From NCBI GenBank assembly GCA_019112785.1, contig DXIQ01000035.1:1-49794 (forward strand): a stretch of DNA of 49,794 nucleotides, read 5' to 3'. Positions 16,070 through 24,718 of the stretch are shown here, piece by piece (positions within the stretch are counted from its first letter, which is position 1; the number at the start of each line of letters is the position of its first letter). The notes under the pieces were generated by a model. That model saw only the letters and a program-made list of their open reading frames with translations, ran no database searches and was not told the DNA's origin. Source of the DNA: Candidatus Blautia stercorigallinarum (GTDB taxonomy: Bacteria; Bacillota; Clostridia; Lachnospirales; Lachnospiraceae). A program made the position numbers and the translations under genes.

Positions 16070-17224
16070 ATGAAATTTACTGTAAAAGGTGTATGTTTTA
16101 CTCTGCTTATTATATGTTCAGGCTTTCTCCTGCTGATCTTTCCTTCTTTTGTTATGGGCACAGTGAAAAATTATCTCATTGCCCGGGAAAACAGTGAGAT
16201 CAGCCGCAAGGAGGATCATTGGGTGTATAACAGCTCGGGAAGACGTTTTGAATACCATGACGGTTCTTTCATCCAGAACACCAGTCAGGAGATCGACGGG
16301 GTCACTTACTATTTTGACGAGAAAGGTTATGTAAAAACCGGATGGGTCCAGGAAAAAGGCGTGCTTTATTACCGGGATTCTGACGGGACTCCCGAAACCG
16401 GCTGGTTTGAAGATGAAAGCGGCAAATACTATCTGGATGAAAACGGCTCTCCTAAGATCGGCTGGGCAGATATTGACGGCAAAAAATATTATTTCTCTTC
16501 CACCGGAGTAATGGCCACCGGCTTTACAGAGATCGACGGACAGCAGCATCTGTTTATGGATGACGGCTCTGTATCTCCAGGCTGGGCAGACAAAGACGGC
16601 AAGCGGTATTACCTGGATGAAAACGGCACTGTCTCCACAGGCTTAAAAGAAATCGACGGCAAGACCTATTTCTTCCGGGAAGACGGAACTATGGCTACCG
16701 GATGGATCACAAATAACGGAAGCCGTTTCTACATGGGTGATGACGGGGCTATGGTGACCAACGCCTGGGTAGACGAAGGCAGCCAGCGCCACTATGTAGG
16801 CGCAGACGGCAAAGAGCAGACCGGATGGATCACGGTAAACGGGAAACAATATTTTCTCAATGAAGAAGGGATCCTTGCAGACTCCGGATGGATGAAGCAG
16901 GGGGATAAATGGTATTTTATTGATACAGACGGCAGTTCAAAAACCGGTTTGTTTCAAAGTGAAGGAAAATGGTATTATCTCACTGCTGACGGCAAGCTCC
17001 AGGAGGGCTGGGTGGAAAGTCAGGGGAAACGGTACTATCTGGCTAACGGCCAGCTGATGACCGGCTGGAGAAAGATCGGCGACAAACAGTATTACTTTAA
17101 CGGCGACGGTACCATGGCTACCGGATGGATCACTATCGACGGAAAATCTTATTTTCTAAAAGAAGACGGCAGTCTGGATACCGCTGCGATGAAAGAAAAG
17201 ACCCCTGCAAAAGCAGGGCAGTAA
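16070..17224 (+). CDS. Exported protein made of about 15 choline-binding-like repeats
   Basis: The 384-residue protein starts with a membrane segment (about 8-27, a signal anchor or uncleaved signal peptide). It then consists almost entirely of about 15 tandem repeats of roughly 20 residues with the pattern DGKxYYLDENGxxxTGW (CW_binding_1, PF01473). Such repeats bind choline on teichoic acids or glucans. No catalytic domain is present, so it is a pure binding or structural surface protein, or a truncated derivative of a larger enzyme. It has its own promoter, and a hairpin repeat and terminator follow. The C-terminal tail MKEKTPAKAGQ has no sorting signal. Confidence 0.88.
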   Translation: MKFTVKGVCFTLLIICSGFLLLIFPSFVMGTVKNYLIARENSEISRKEDHWVYNSSGRRFEYHDGSFIQNTSQEIDGVTYYFDEKGYVKTGWVQEKGVLYYRDSDGTPETGWFEDESGKYYLDENGSPKIGWADIDGKKYYFSSTGVMATGFTEIDGQQHLFMDDGSVSPGWADKDGKRYYLDENGTVSTGLKEIDGKTYFFREDGTMATGWITNNGSRFYMGDDGAMVTNAWVDEGSQRHYVGADGKEQTGWITVNGKQYFLNEEGILADSGWMKQGDKWYFIDTDGSSKTGLFQSEGKWYYLTADGKLQEGWVESQGKRYYLANGQLMTGWRKIGDKQYYFNGDGTMATGWITIDGKSYFLKEDGSLDTAAMKEKTPAKAGQ

Positions 17225-17228
17225 GGAG

Positions 17229-17270
17229 CTGTCGCATGAATCAAAATCGAGAATATGATTCATGCGACAG
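17229..17270 (+). repeat. Dispersed hairpin repeat, copy 1
   Basis: CTGTCGCATGAATCA and TGATTCATGCGACAG form a perfect 15-bp stem around the loop AAATCGAGAATA. The element lies four bases after a stop codon. The same loop and nearly the same arms recur at 35527-35570, and an interrupted inverted copy is at 36546-36641. Between copies 1 and 2 a G-C pair is replaced by T-A, so the stem is preserved. Confidence 0.75.
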
Positions 17271-17336
17271 TCCCGCCTCACAGCACTGCCAAATAAGTAT
17301 GCACCCTGCCTGTAAAAAGAAAGCGCTGTAAGAGTT

Positions 17337-17374
17337 AAAAAATCGGGAGCACCGTCTGGTGTCTCCCGATTTTT
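17337..17374. terminator. Bidirectional terminator
   Basis: AAAAATCGGGAG pairs with CTCCCGATTTTT, with an inner CACC/GGTG stem. It lies between the convergent repeat-protein and SH3b genes and has A- and T-runs suited to both directions. Confidence 0.85.
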
Positions 17375-17389
17375 AATAATCCTCATTTT

Positions 17390-18283
17390 TTACTGAAGCA
17401 GGTCACTGTAAACATAGGCTTCCTGTCCGTTATATTCCACTTTGATCCAACTGTCTCCAGCATTCTCCAGTTTCTTTACCTGGTCGCCTGCCTGAAGCCT
17501 GCCTAAAATTTCTGAAGATGTATTGGCATCTGCCCGCACGTTACAATCTTCTGTGGCTGTGAGCATATCACCATCATCAGCCATAAGCGCGGTATTGGTT
17601 TCCTCGCCAAGCTGTTCCAGATAGCTCTTCAGTTCTTCATCAGATTCTACAGCTTCATTGTATCGCTCTTCTTCCTGAGAGATCAGATCCTGTACATCCT
17701 CTTCCTGTCTGGTCTTCTCAATACACTCCTGTACTTCCTGATCAGATTCGTCATTATGGATCAGCCAGTTTCCACTGTCATCCTTCATTACATATAATTC
17801 TGACAGCCCCGGAGCCGGTGTATCTATTCCCTGGAATTTCAGATCATAAGATACAAATACCACATAGCTGTTTTCATCCAGTCCCTGTTTCGTATAGACC
17901 TGGATATTGTCATAGCTTTCTATGTATGCCGCGTTGACAACTTTAGCTTCATCTGTAGAACTGAAATTATCTGTCAGTTCCTTCATGGCATCTACATTCT
18001 TCTGTCCCCATGCATCATAAAAGGACTTGATCAGGGTATTTACTTCAGGATATGCATTCTCTTTAAGAGCATTGGTATCCGTTTCTTCTTCTTCAGATCC
18101 TGTTTCATCCGAAGTATTGTTCTCTTGTTCTGTTTTCTGCTCTTCCTGGTCAGGTCCGCTGTTTAAAGCTCTGAATATAGCACGACCCCCGAAAAACAGG
18201 ATAAGCAAAACTGCCAGAATCGCCAGACCCAGAAGAATATACCTCAGATTATCTGAGAGCCATTCTCTGAAATTGTCTAACAT
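17390..18283 (-). CDS. Membrane-anchored SH3b-domain protein
   Basis: The protein has 297 residues. After about 13 residues there is one membrane segment (LRYILLGLAILAVLLILFF). An acidic low-complexity linker rich in Glu, Thr and Asp follows, then a central NTF2-like region (about 85-200), a coiled acidic stretch and a C-terminal bacterial SH3 domain (about 245-297, DCNVRADANTSSEILGRL). SH3b domains bind cell-wall peptides, so an envelope role is likely. The open frame extends upstream through the tRNA gene; the ATG at 18283 with AAGGAGG is the real start. No enzyme domain was seen. Confidence 0.8.
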   Translation of the reverse strand: MLDNFREWLSDNLRYILLGLAILAVLLILFFGGRAIFRALNSGPDQEEQKTEQENNTSDETGSEEEETDTNALKENAYPEVNTLIKSFYDAWGQKNVDAMKELTDNFSSTDEAKVVNAAYIESYDNIQVYTKQGLDENSYVVFVSYDLKFQGIDTPAPGLSELYVMKDDSGNWLIHNDESDQEVQECIEKTRQEEDVQDLISQEEERYNEAVESDEELKSYLEQLGEETNTALMADDGDMLTATEDCNVRADANTSSEILGRLQAGDQVKKLENAGDSWIKVEYNGQEAYVYSDLLQ

Positions 18284-18341
18284 ACCTGTCCTCCTTAATA
18301 CAAGAATGCCCCTTACTCCATGCTCTCCCCAAAGCATAAAA

Positions 18342-18414
18342 CACACCCGGAGGGATTCGAACCCCCGACACATGGTACCGGAAACCACTGCTCTATCCCC
18401 TGAGCTACGGGTGC
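18342..18414 (-). tRNA. tRNA-Arg (CCG anticodon)
   Basis: A complete cloverleaf of 73 bases is visible: acceptor GCACCCG paired with CGGGTGT (one G-U), D arm GCTCAGGGGATAGAGC, anticodon stem GTGGT/ACCAT around the loop TTCCGGT (anticodon CCG, reading CGG), and T arm with GGTTCGAATCC. CCA is not encoded. It precedes the SH3b gene by about 60 bases and has its own promoter at 18436-18464. Confidence 0.95.
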
Positions 18415-18435
18415 TTGATCATTAACATCCTGGTT

Positions 18436-18464
18436 ATCATATCACATTTTTTCCCACTTGTAAA
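18436..18464 (-). promoter_or_regulatory. Promoter of tRNA-Arg
   Basis: TTTACA (18459-18464) and TATGAT (18436-18441) on the minus strand have a 17-base spacer and lie about 22 bases before the tRNA 5' end. It may also serve the SH3b gene downstream. Confidence 0.7.
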
Positions 18465-18501
18465 GCGTTAGCCCCATTTCCGTCAATTTAACCATAATTT
18501 T

Positions 18502-18545
18502 GGGAAATACTGCCCGATTTCATGAAAAAATCAGGCAGTATTCCC
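18502..18545 (-). terminator. Terminator after the DUF5688 gene
   Basis: A stem of nearly 19 bp (GGGAAATACTGCC with GGCAGTATTCCCC, continued by GATTT/AAATC) lies seven bases past the stop codon. On the minus strand the bases after the stem are only moderately T-rich. Confidence 0.65.
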
Positions 18546-18551
18546 CACCTT

Positions 18552-19445
18552 TTACATCATAAGTTTTTCTTCCTGTCTGTCATAGTAATAAACCTGGTCA
18601 GAAAGTATCTCGTCAGCCTCCACCTGCGTCTGATTTACTTCTCTGACCATCCGTGTCAGTTCAATCCGGGAATACTGCCCCTGATCCGGGACCAGAATAC
18701 ATTCGTGAACACTGCTTGGCAGCACATAGAAATTTTTTCTGAAGATCTTAGAAATGTGGCTGAGAAGATGGGGATAAAGCAGAGTCGCTGCTCCAAAACA
18801 TTTTTCCTGATTGCTGAGAACGTACATGATCTCCTCGCCTGTATACAGTTCCTGTTCCTCATCACCGGACAATTCACGGATCAACGCGTCCATTCCCTGA
18901 AAACTGTAAGGAAGTTTTCTGCTGGTATTCATTACCGCATCCTCTAAAAGCTGTCTGGAATCAATCTTCCATGCATCCAGATTGCAGTTATGGATCAGCA
19001 TAGTAGCCCCCTGGAACTTTCCTTTTTCCAGCCGGTAATAAAAGACCACCGCAAGATCCAGATAAGAGATATAAGGAATTTTCGTCAGCAGTACCTTGTT
19101 CATCTCATAATTGATCAGTTTAAAATATACCTGCCCTCTGGCCTTTTCATAATTTTCAAAGCTATCCAAGGAAAAATCTACCTCCTTTTCCTGACATGCA
19201 TTCTGCAGAAGGATCTTTCTGGAAATTTCTTCCATAGTTTCCCTTCCCCATTTCCAGTTTTCAAAAAACTCCCGGAGATAGATGGTAGGCGCAATACGCG
19301 CTCCCTCCTCCAGGATCACTACCGCTTCTTCCCGGATCCCATTGTTCTTTTCCACAGACTGAAAGCAGATCTTTTTTTCTTCTCCCAGTATCTGCCGCAG
19401 ATGATCCAGAAGTTCCTTTTTGAATGTCTCAAATTCCATAGGCAT
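18552..19445 (-). CDS. DUF5688 family protein
   Basis: The 297-residue cytosolic protein matches DUF5688, a family of unknown function common in Lachnospiraceae. It is predicted alpha/beta with no membrane segment. Recognisable blocks are the NNG motif (about 34-36), a YLREFFENWKWG segment and a YVLSNQEKCFGAATLLYPHLL segment. Family members often occur in several copies per genome; only one is seen here, isolated between terminators. The start may be Met1 or Met3; an AAAGGATGG site precedes both. Confidence 0.75.
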   Translation of the reverse strand: MPMEFETFKKELLDHLRQILGEEKKICFQSVEKNNGIREEAVVILEEGARIAPTIYLREFFENWKWGRETMEEISRKILLQNACQEKEVDFSLDSFENYEKARGQVYFKLINYEMNKVLLTKIPYISYLDLAVVFYYRLEKGKFQGATMLIHNCNLDAWKIDSRQLLEDAVMNTSRKLPYSFQGMDALIRELSGDEEQELYTGEEIMYVLSNQEKCFGAATLLYPHLLSHISKIFRKNFYVLPSSVHECILVPDQGQYSRIELTRMVREVNQTQVEADEILSDQVYYYDRQEEKLMM

Positions 19446-19639
19446 CCATCCTTTCTTAAAAATTTTATATATCTTGCAGGGCAGACCCCTGCAGAAATAT
19501 CTGACTTTGTAACATCAAAATGTATTTTCAAAAACGGGGACAGGTTATGAATGTATCCGGCAGTTTCCGGATTTCCAAGAACGGCACACTCTGTGCCGGC
19601 AAACATAAAAATTTAATCGAGAAAGAATTGAGAAAAGAA
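19446..19639 (-). other. Unassigned leader with three hairpins upstream of DUF5688
   Basis: Between the EF-P terminator and the DUF5688 start there is no gene I can support. Three hairpins are visible: CGGCACA-CTC-TGTGCCG (19582-19598), ATCCGG/CCGGAT (19555-19572) and TGCAGGG/CCCTGCA near 19475-19493, the last close to the start codon. I do not recognise a known riboswitch. A structured 5' leader is possible. Confidence 0.3.
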
Positions 19640-19676
19640 AAACTGCCGCGGAAATACGCTTCTCCGCAGCAGTTCT
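19640..19676 (-). terminator. Terminator of efp
   Basis: On the minus strand AGAACTGCTGCGGA pairs with TCCGCGGCAGTTTTT (one mismatch), followed by CTTTTCT. Confidence 0.8.
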
Positions 19677-19731
19677 CATTGGTAAGTTCAGATCCGATCC
19701 CGGGATATCTGATCCTCCCGGTTTCCGATTT

Positions 19732-20289
19732 TTATACTCTGGACAGGTATTCTCCTGTTCTGGTATCGATCTTGATCACATCGCCCTGGTTAACAAACAG
19801 AGGTACATATACCACTGCGCCAGTTTCTACAGTTGCAGGCTTGGTAGCGCCCTGTGCTGTGTTTCCTGCGAATCCAGGCTCTGTTTCTGTGATCTCCAGT
19901 TCAACGAATAATGGAGGCTCGATAGCAAATACGCTTCCATTATAAGAACATACTTTAACGTTCTCGTTCTCTTTTACAAATTTCAGAGAATCTCCTACAG
20001 TATCCTTATCGATAGCGATCTGATCATAAGTTTCATTGTTCATGAAGTTGTAAAGGTCGCCGTCATTATATAAATACTGCATATCTACACGGTCAATACG
20101 AGCCTGTGGGAATTTTTCAGTAGGTCTGAAAGTTTTCTCCACTACACCTCCGTTGATCACATTTTTTAATTTTGTTCTAACGAATGCAGCACCTTTACCT
20201 GGTTTAACGTGCTGAAATTCCATAATCTGTACTACGTTACCATCAATTTCCAGTGTGAGACCGTTTTTAAAATCTCCTGCTGATATCAT
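19732..20289 (-). CDS. efp: Translation elongation factor P
   Basis: EF-P binds ribosomes stalled at polyproline stretches and stimulates peptide bond formation. The 185 residues contain the three beta-barrel domains of the family. The modifiable lysine is Lys32 in the loop KPGKGAAF, as in B. subtilis. The C-terminal signature ends [15 protein letters not shown]. The start at 20289 has an AAGGAGGA site and begins the conserved [10 protein letters not shown]; the frame extends nine codons further upstream without support. Confidence 0.97.
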   Translation of the reverse strand: MISAGDFKNGLTLEIDGNVVQIMEFQHVKPGKGAAFVRTKLKNVINGGVVEKTFRPTEKFPQARIDRVDMQYLYNDGDLYNFMNNETYDQIAIDKDTVGDSLKFVKENENVKVCSYNGSVFAIEPPLFVELEITETEPGFAGNTAQGATKPATVETGAVVYVPLFVNQGDVIKIDTRTGEYLSRV

Positions 20290-20349
20290 AATGATATTCC
20301 TCCTTATTTCGTCCATTGGGGAAAAACCGCAATTTTTCCGCTGTATTTT

Positions 20350-20378
20350 ATTCTATAATACATCCGGGCATTTTTCAA
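20350..20378 (-). promoter_or_regulatory. Candidate promoter of efp
   Basis: TTGAAA (20373-20378) and TAGAAT (20350-20355) on the minus strand have a 17-base spacer. The -35 overlaps the last codons of the yqeG gene. Confidence 0.5.
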
Positions 20379-20887
20379 CTGTTTTTTCGCTTTCTCTGGT
20401 CCTTCCTGTAAAAATAAAGGACGATCTTTTCCAGTTTTCTCTTCAGTACGATCTGGATCTCTTCCTTGGGATGGATGGGCTTTACCAGAATATTGTGGAT
20501 CCCTGTCCTTTTGGCTCCATATACATCTGTAAAAAGCTGGTCCCCGATAAAAACCGTATTTTCCAGATCCGTCCCCATAAGTTCCATGGCTTTCTGATAG
20601 TTTTTTCTGGCCGGCTTATGAGCGTTCTCTATAAAATGAACCTGGATGTTTTTATTAAAGGAACTGACCCGCTCGTATTGATTATTCGATAAAAGGCAGC
20701 AGGAAAAGCCGATCTTTTTCAGTCTTTCAAAAAGTTCCTCCGCCCGCTTGTCCGCCGGCGCCCCGTGGGGCACCAGGGTATTGTCAATGTCAAAAATAAT
20801 CCCCCTGAATCCCTTCCTGTACAGATCTTCGAAATCAATACTGTAAGTGGAATCCAGATATTCATCAGGAAAAAACTTCTCCAGCAT
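20375..20887 (-). CDS. yqeG: YqeG-family HAD phosphatase
   Basis: The 170-residue HAD superfamily subclass IIIA protein has motif I DIDNTL (Asp33 and Asp35), motif II LLSNN, and motif III-IV around NAHKPARK and FIGDQLFTDVYGA. The physiological substrate of YqeG is not settled. In many Firmicutes yqeG sits near aroE or ribosome assembly genes; here it lies between citrate synthase and EF-P. The basic C terminus (RKDQRKRKNS) could touch nucleic acid or membrane. Confidence 0.88.
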   Translation of the reverse strand: MLEKFFPDEYLDSTYSIDFEDLYRKGFRGIIFDIDNTLVPHGAPADKRAEELFERLKKIGFSCCLLSNNQYERVSSFNKNIQVHFIENAHKPARKNYQKAMELMGTDLENTVFIGDQLFTDVYGAKRTGIHNILVKPIHPKEEIQIVLKRKLEKIVLYFYRKDQRKRKNS

Positions 20888-20953
20888 ATTCCCCGGTTCC
20901 TTTCTGTCCGTTATTTAAACCTATGGTAACAGCCGGGAAGCTTTTTGTCAAAC

Positions 20954-22315
20954 TCAGCGTTCCTCTAAAGATATATAAGGCTGTTCTTCCAGAACATTCT
21001 TGTATGCAGGGCGGATGATCTTATCCGTATTGATCAGCTCTTCCATACGGTGGGCGCTCCAGCCTACGATACGGGCAATGGCAAACATCGGTGTGTAGAG
21101 TTCCAGAGGCAGGCCCAGCATACTGTAAACAAAGCCGCTGTAGAAGTCTACATTGGCGCTTACGCCTTTGTAGATCCGCCGTTCTTTTGCGATAACTTCC
21201 GGTGCCAGTCTCTCGATCTTGGCATAAAGCTCATAATCCCGTTTTCTTCCTTTTTCTTCGGCCAGACGTTTTACGAATTTCTTAAAGATCTGTGCCCTTG
21301 GATCGGAAATAGAATATACCGCATGTCCCATACCATAAATAAGGCCTCTCTTATCAAAGGCTTCTTTGTGAAGGAGTTTAACCAGATAATCTCTGATCTC
21401 ATCTTCATCATTAGGGTCTTTGATATGTCTCTTCATATCGTGGAACATACTTACCACCTTGATATTGGCGCCGCCGTGCTTCGGTCCCTTCAGGGATCCC
21501 AGAGCTGCCGCGATCGTGGAGTAAGTATCTGTACCTGAAGAGGATACCACATGGGTGGTAAAGGTAGAGTTATTACCGCCGCCATGCTCCATATGGAGTA
21601 CCAGGGCCAGATCCAGGATAGTGGCCTCAAAAGGCGTATATTTCTTATCCGGCCGGAGCATCAAAAGGATGTTCTCCGCAGTGGAAAGATGTTTCTCCGG
21701 ATTGTGGATATACAGACTCTTCCCCTGATTGTAATGTCTGTGGGCCTGATAACCATATACAGAAAGCATTGGGAACACACTGATAAGATTGATACACTGA
21801 CGAAGTACATTGGATAATTCGATATTTTCCGGATCTGCATCATAAGAATAAAGTGTAAGAACACTTCTGGAAAGAGTATTCATCATGTCTCTGCTGGGAG
21901 CCTTCATGATAACGTCCCTTACGAAATTCCTCGGAAGACTTCTCTGGGCAGCCAGAATACCTTTAAATTCTTCCAGTTCCTGTTTATTTGGCAGCTTTCC
22001 GAAAAGAAGAAGATATGTAGTCTCTTCAAAGCCGAACCGCTTGTCATTTAAAAATCCCTGGGTAAGTTTCTCTATGTTAATCCCTCGATAATACAATTCT
22101 CCTTCGCAGGGAACAGTCTTGCCGTCAACTACCTTGCTGGAAACAATATTGGAGATCTGGGTCAGGCCTGCCAGTACTCCCTTTCCGTTTATATCTCGAA
22201 GTCCCCTCTTTACATCATATTTTCCATACAAATCTACGTCGATCTTGCTGTGCTCTTTACAGATTTCAGTAAGAGCCTCTAACTGAGGTGTCACTTTCAT
22301 ATTAAATCCTGACAT
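20954..22315 (-). CDS. gltA: Citrate synthase
   Basis: The enzyme (EC 2.3.3.1 type) condenses oxaloacetate and acetyl-CoA. The 453 residues carry the catalytic residues His280 (GPKHGGAN), His331 (YGMGHAVY) and Asp390 (SANVDFYSG). A 20-residue N-terminal extension precedes the core, as in other clostridial enzymes. It stands alone, without aconitase or isocitrate dehydrogenase nearby. In this type of anaerobe it probably feeds 2-oxoglutarate and glutamate synthesis rather than a full cycle. An AAGGGGG site sets the start. Confidence 0.95.
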   Translation of the reverse strand: MSGFNMKVTPQLEALTEICKEHSKIDVDLYGKYDVKRGLRDINGKGVLAGLTQISNIVSSKVVDGKTVPCEGELYYRGINIEKLTQGFLNDKRFGFEETTYLLLFGKLPNKQELEEFKGILAAQRSLPRNFVRDVIMKAPSRDMMNTLSRSVLTLYSYDADPENIELSNVLRQCINLISVFPMLSVYGYQAHRHYNQGKSLYIHNPEKHLSTAENILLMLRPDKKYTPFEATILDLALVLHMEHGGGNNSTFTTHVVSSSGTDTYSTIAAALGSLKGPKHGGANIKVVSMFHDMKRHIKDPNDEDEIRDYLVKLLHKEAFDKRGLIYGMGHAVYSISDPRAQIFKKFVKRLAEEKGRKRDYELYAKIERLAPEVIAKERRIYKGVSANVDFYSGFVYSMLGLPLELYTPMFAIARIVGWSAHRMEELINTDKIIRPAYKNVLEEQPYISLEER

Positions 22316-22414
22316 TTCGATTCCCCCTTTTCTTTTTGTCTTTCATCACTTTAGCACGATAATATCTTATCATACCCGCCAGTAGCACACAAGGAAATTT
22401 TTTCTAAACAATTT

Positions 22415-22433
22415 GTGAACTGTAACAGTTCAC
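22415..22433. promoter_or_regulatory. Perfect 8-bp inverted repeat upstream of citrate synthase
   Basis: GTGAACTG-TTA-CAGTTCAC (read on the minus strand) lies between the topB stop and the citrate synthase start. It may end the topB transcript (an AAATTGTTT follows) or act as an operator ahead of a likely promoter, TTGTGT-17-TAAGAT, near 22368. Confidence 0.4.
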
Positions 22434-22457
22434 TCATGGAGCTGTCCAAACTGTGTC

Positions 22458-24644
22458 TTAATCTTCCTTGAGATTTATTTTTGCCAGGGCCTGGGCGAAA
22501 GCATTGTTTATCGGCTCCTGGGCTTCTTTCTTCTGCTTGTTCAGATAACGCTGGACATCTCTCTTGCTTACGCCGGCTCCTTCTTTTTCTCTTCTGGCCT
22601 GGAAACTGGAGAGTTTCTCTTTATAACCGCAGGTAGAACAGATAAAAGTATCTTCTTTCCCTTTCAGATACAGTTCCATCTTTCTGTGGCAGTTTGGGCA
22701 CCGGGCGTTGGTGAGCCGGGAGATAGTCTCTCTGTGTCCGCAGGTCCGGTCCTGACATACCAGCATTTTACTGTTTTTCCCGTTTACCGCCAGCATACGC
22801 TTACCGCATACCGGACATTTGGTATTGGTAAGATTATCATGGCGGAAGGTTCCTTCTCCGGTCTTGATCTCCCCGATCAGCTCCTGGGTATAATCTCTGA
22901 TATCTTTCAGAAAAACATTTTTCTTTAATTTCCCCTGGGCGATCCTGGACAGCCTCATTTCCCAGTCTGCGGTAAGTTCCGGTTTCTTCAGATCCCCGGG
23001 CACCAGCCCCAGCAGCTGTTTTCCCTTGGAAGTGATCAGGATATCGCTGCCCCGTTTTTCCATCAGGAAAGTGTTGAACAGTTTTTCAATAATATCCGCT
23101 CTGGTGGCCACAGTGCCAAGCCCTCCTGTCTCTCCCAGAGTTTTCGCTGCCTTGGCATCTTTGGTCTGCATATATTTTACCGGATTTTCCATAGCGGAAA
23201 GAAGGGTGGCTTCGTTAAAATGAGCCGGAGGCTGGGTCTTTCCATGAGTAATATCCGCCCTGTCTATTTTCAGATGCTGTCCCTTCTCAAGCTCTTTCAG
23301 GGTCTGGAACTCTTCATCTTCCTCTTCCGTCCATTCCCCGTCATAGGCCTCTTTCCAGCCCTGGTTCTTTACGATCTTTCCCTTGGCAGTGAAGATTTCT
23401 CCCGCTGCCTGGCCTTTAATGGTTGTCTGCTCGTACTCAAAAGGGGGATAAAGCACACTGCAGAATCTTCTCACTACCAGATCGTAGATCTTTCTTTCCT
23501 CGTTGGTCATATGATCCAGCTGGACAAACTGTTCTGTGGGAATGATGGCATGATGGTCGCTGACCTTTTTGTCATCTACAAAAGATTTTGCGGCCTTCAC
23601 CGGTTTCATAGACAAAGGCCCTGCGATCTTCCGGTAAGGTCCCACGGCGCAGGCTTTCAGCCTCTCTTTGATGGTTGGCACGATATCACTGCCAATATAT
23701 CTGGAATCTGTCCTGGGATAAGTCAGGACCTTATGGTGTTCATAAAGCCGCTGCATGATGTTCAGAGTTTCCTTTGCGGAAAATCCGAATTTTTTGTTGG
23801 CATCCCGCTGCAGCTCTGTCAAATCATAAAGTCCCGGGGCATAAGTCTTTTTCCCGGACTTCTCAATTTCTGTAATCTCCAGGGATCCATTTCCTGTCTT
23901 TGCCTTCAGGTCTTCCACCCGTTCTTTTGAAAAAGACCGGCGGCTTCCGCTTTTGGGATCCTGCCAGGAAAACCGGATCCCTCCTGCCAGAAGGTTCAGC
24001 CCATAGTATTCCTGAGGCTTAAACTGCCGGATTTCTTCTTCCCTTGCGGCGATCATAGCCAGAGTGGGGGTCTGAACCCGGCCGCAGGAAAGCTGGGCAT
24101 TATACTTGCAGGTCAGTGCTCTGGTGGCGTTGATGCCCACCAGCCAGTCTGCCTCTGCCCGGGATACTGCTGCGTCATATAAAGGCTCATAATCCTTGCC
24201 GTTTCTTAAATGCGCGAAGCCTTCCCGGATCGCCTTGTCTGTTACAGATGAGATCCAAAGCCGCTTCACAGGTTTTGTGCAATGTGACTTTTCCAGGATC
24301 CACCGGGCTACCAGTTCTCCTTCCCTTCCTGCGTCTGTGGCAATGATGATCTCGCCTACGTCCTTTCTGAAAAGCTGGGTCTTCACAGCCTGATACTGCT
24401 TTGCTGTCTGTTTGATCACCACCAGCTCCATTTTTTTTGGCATCATGGGAAGATCTTCCATCTTCCATTCTTTATATTTTTTATCGTATTCCTCCGGATC
24501 CGCCAAAGTGACAAGATGTCCCAGGGCCCAGGTCACTACATATTTGTCTCCTTCCAGGGCTCCATTTAATTTTTTACCGCATTTTAATACCCGGGCTATG
24601 TCGCGGGCTACCGAAGGTTTTTCTGCTAAAACCAGAGATTTCAT
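22458..24644 (-). CDS. topB: DNA topoisomerase III (type IA)
   Basis: The 728-residue protein has an N-terminal Toprim domain (acidic motif ATDAGREGE, 102-110), the type IA core with the catalytic Tyr309 in LTYPRTDSRYI, and two C-terminal Cys4 zinc ribbons (CPVCGKRM...CGHRE and CPNCHRKM...CSTCGYKE). It relaxes and decatenates DNA and often works with a RecQ helicase. It is a chromosomal-style TopB, not obviously from a mobile element. A promoter lies just upstream inside the end of the DAHP synthase gene. Confidence 0.95.
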   Translation of the reverse strand: MKSLVLAEKPSVARDIARVLKCGKKLNGALEGDKYVVTWALGHLVTLADPEEYDKKYKEWKMEDLPMMPKKMELVVIKQTAKQYQAVKTQLFRKDVGEIIIATDAGREGELVARWILEKSHCTKPVKRLWISSVTDKAIREGFAHLRNGKDYEPLYDAAVSRAEADWLVGINATRALTCKYNAQLSCGRVQTPTLAMIAAREEEIRQFKPQEYYGLNLLAGGIRFSWQDPKSGSRRSFSKERVEDLKAKTGNGSLEITEIEKSGKKTYAPGLYDLTELQRDANKKFGFSAKETLNIMQRLYEHHKVLTYPRTDSRYIGSDIVPTIKERLKACAVGPYRKIAGPLSMKPVKAAKSFVDDKKVSDHHAIIPTEQFVQLDHMTNEERKIYDLVVRRFCSVLYPPFEYEQTTIKGQAAGEIFTAKGKIVKNQGWKEAYDGEWTEEEDEEFQTLKELEKGQHLKIDRADITHGKTQPPAHFNEATLLSAMENPVKYMQTKDAKAAKTLGETGGLGTVATRADIIEKLFNTFLMEKRGSDILITSKGKQLLGLVPGDLKKPELTADWEMRLSRIAQGKLKKNVFLKDIRDYTQELIGEIKTGEGTFRHDNLTNTKCPVCGKRMLAVNGKNSKMLVCQDRTCGHRETISRLTNARCPNCHRKMELYLKGKEDTFICSTCGYKEKLSSFQARREKEGAGVSKRDVQRYLNKQKKEAQEPINNAFAQALAKINLKED

Positions 24645-24682
24645 AATCCAGACAACCTTTCCTTTTTTTAGTCATGGGTATT

Positions 24683-24711
24683 ATTATACCGGTATCTGTC
24701 TGTTTCTTCAA
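24683..24711 (-). promoter_or_regulatory. Promoter of topB
   Basis: TTGAAG (24706-24711) and TATAAT (24683-24688) on the minus strand have a 17-base spacer. The gene is therefore not dependent on the attenuated DAHP synthase transcript. Confidence 0.65.
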
Positions 24712-24718
24712 GAAATTT

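Noticed and set aside
18284-18388. N-terminal extension of the SH3b protein
   Set aside because: The extension reads through the tRNA-Arg gene on the same strand; the ATG at 18283 has AAGGAGG.
19446-19639. Known riboswitch upstream of the DUF5688 gene
   Set aside because: Several hairpins are present, but none matches the c-di-GMP or other aptamer patterns I could compare by eye.
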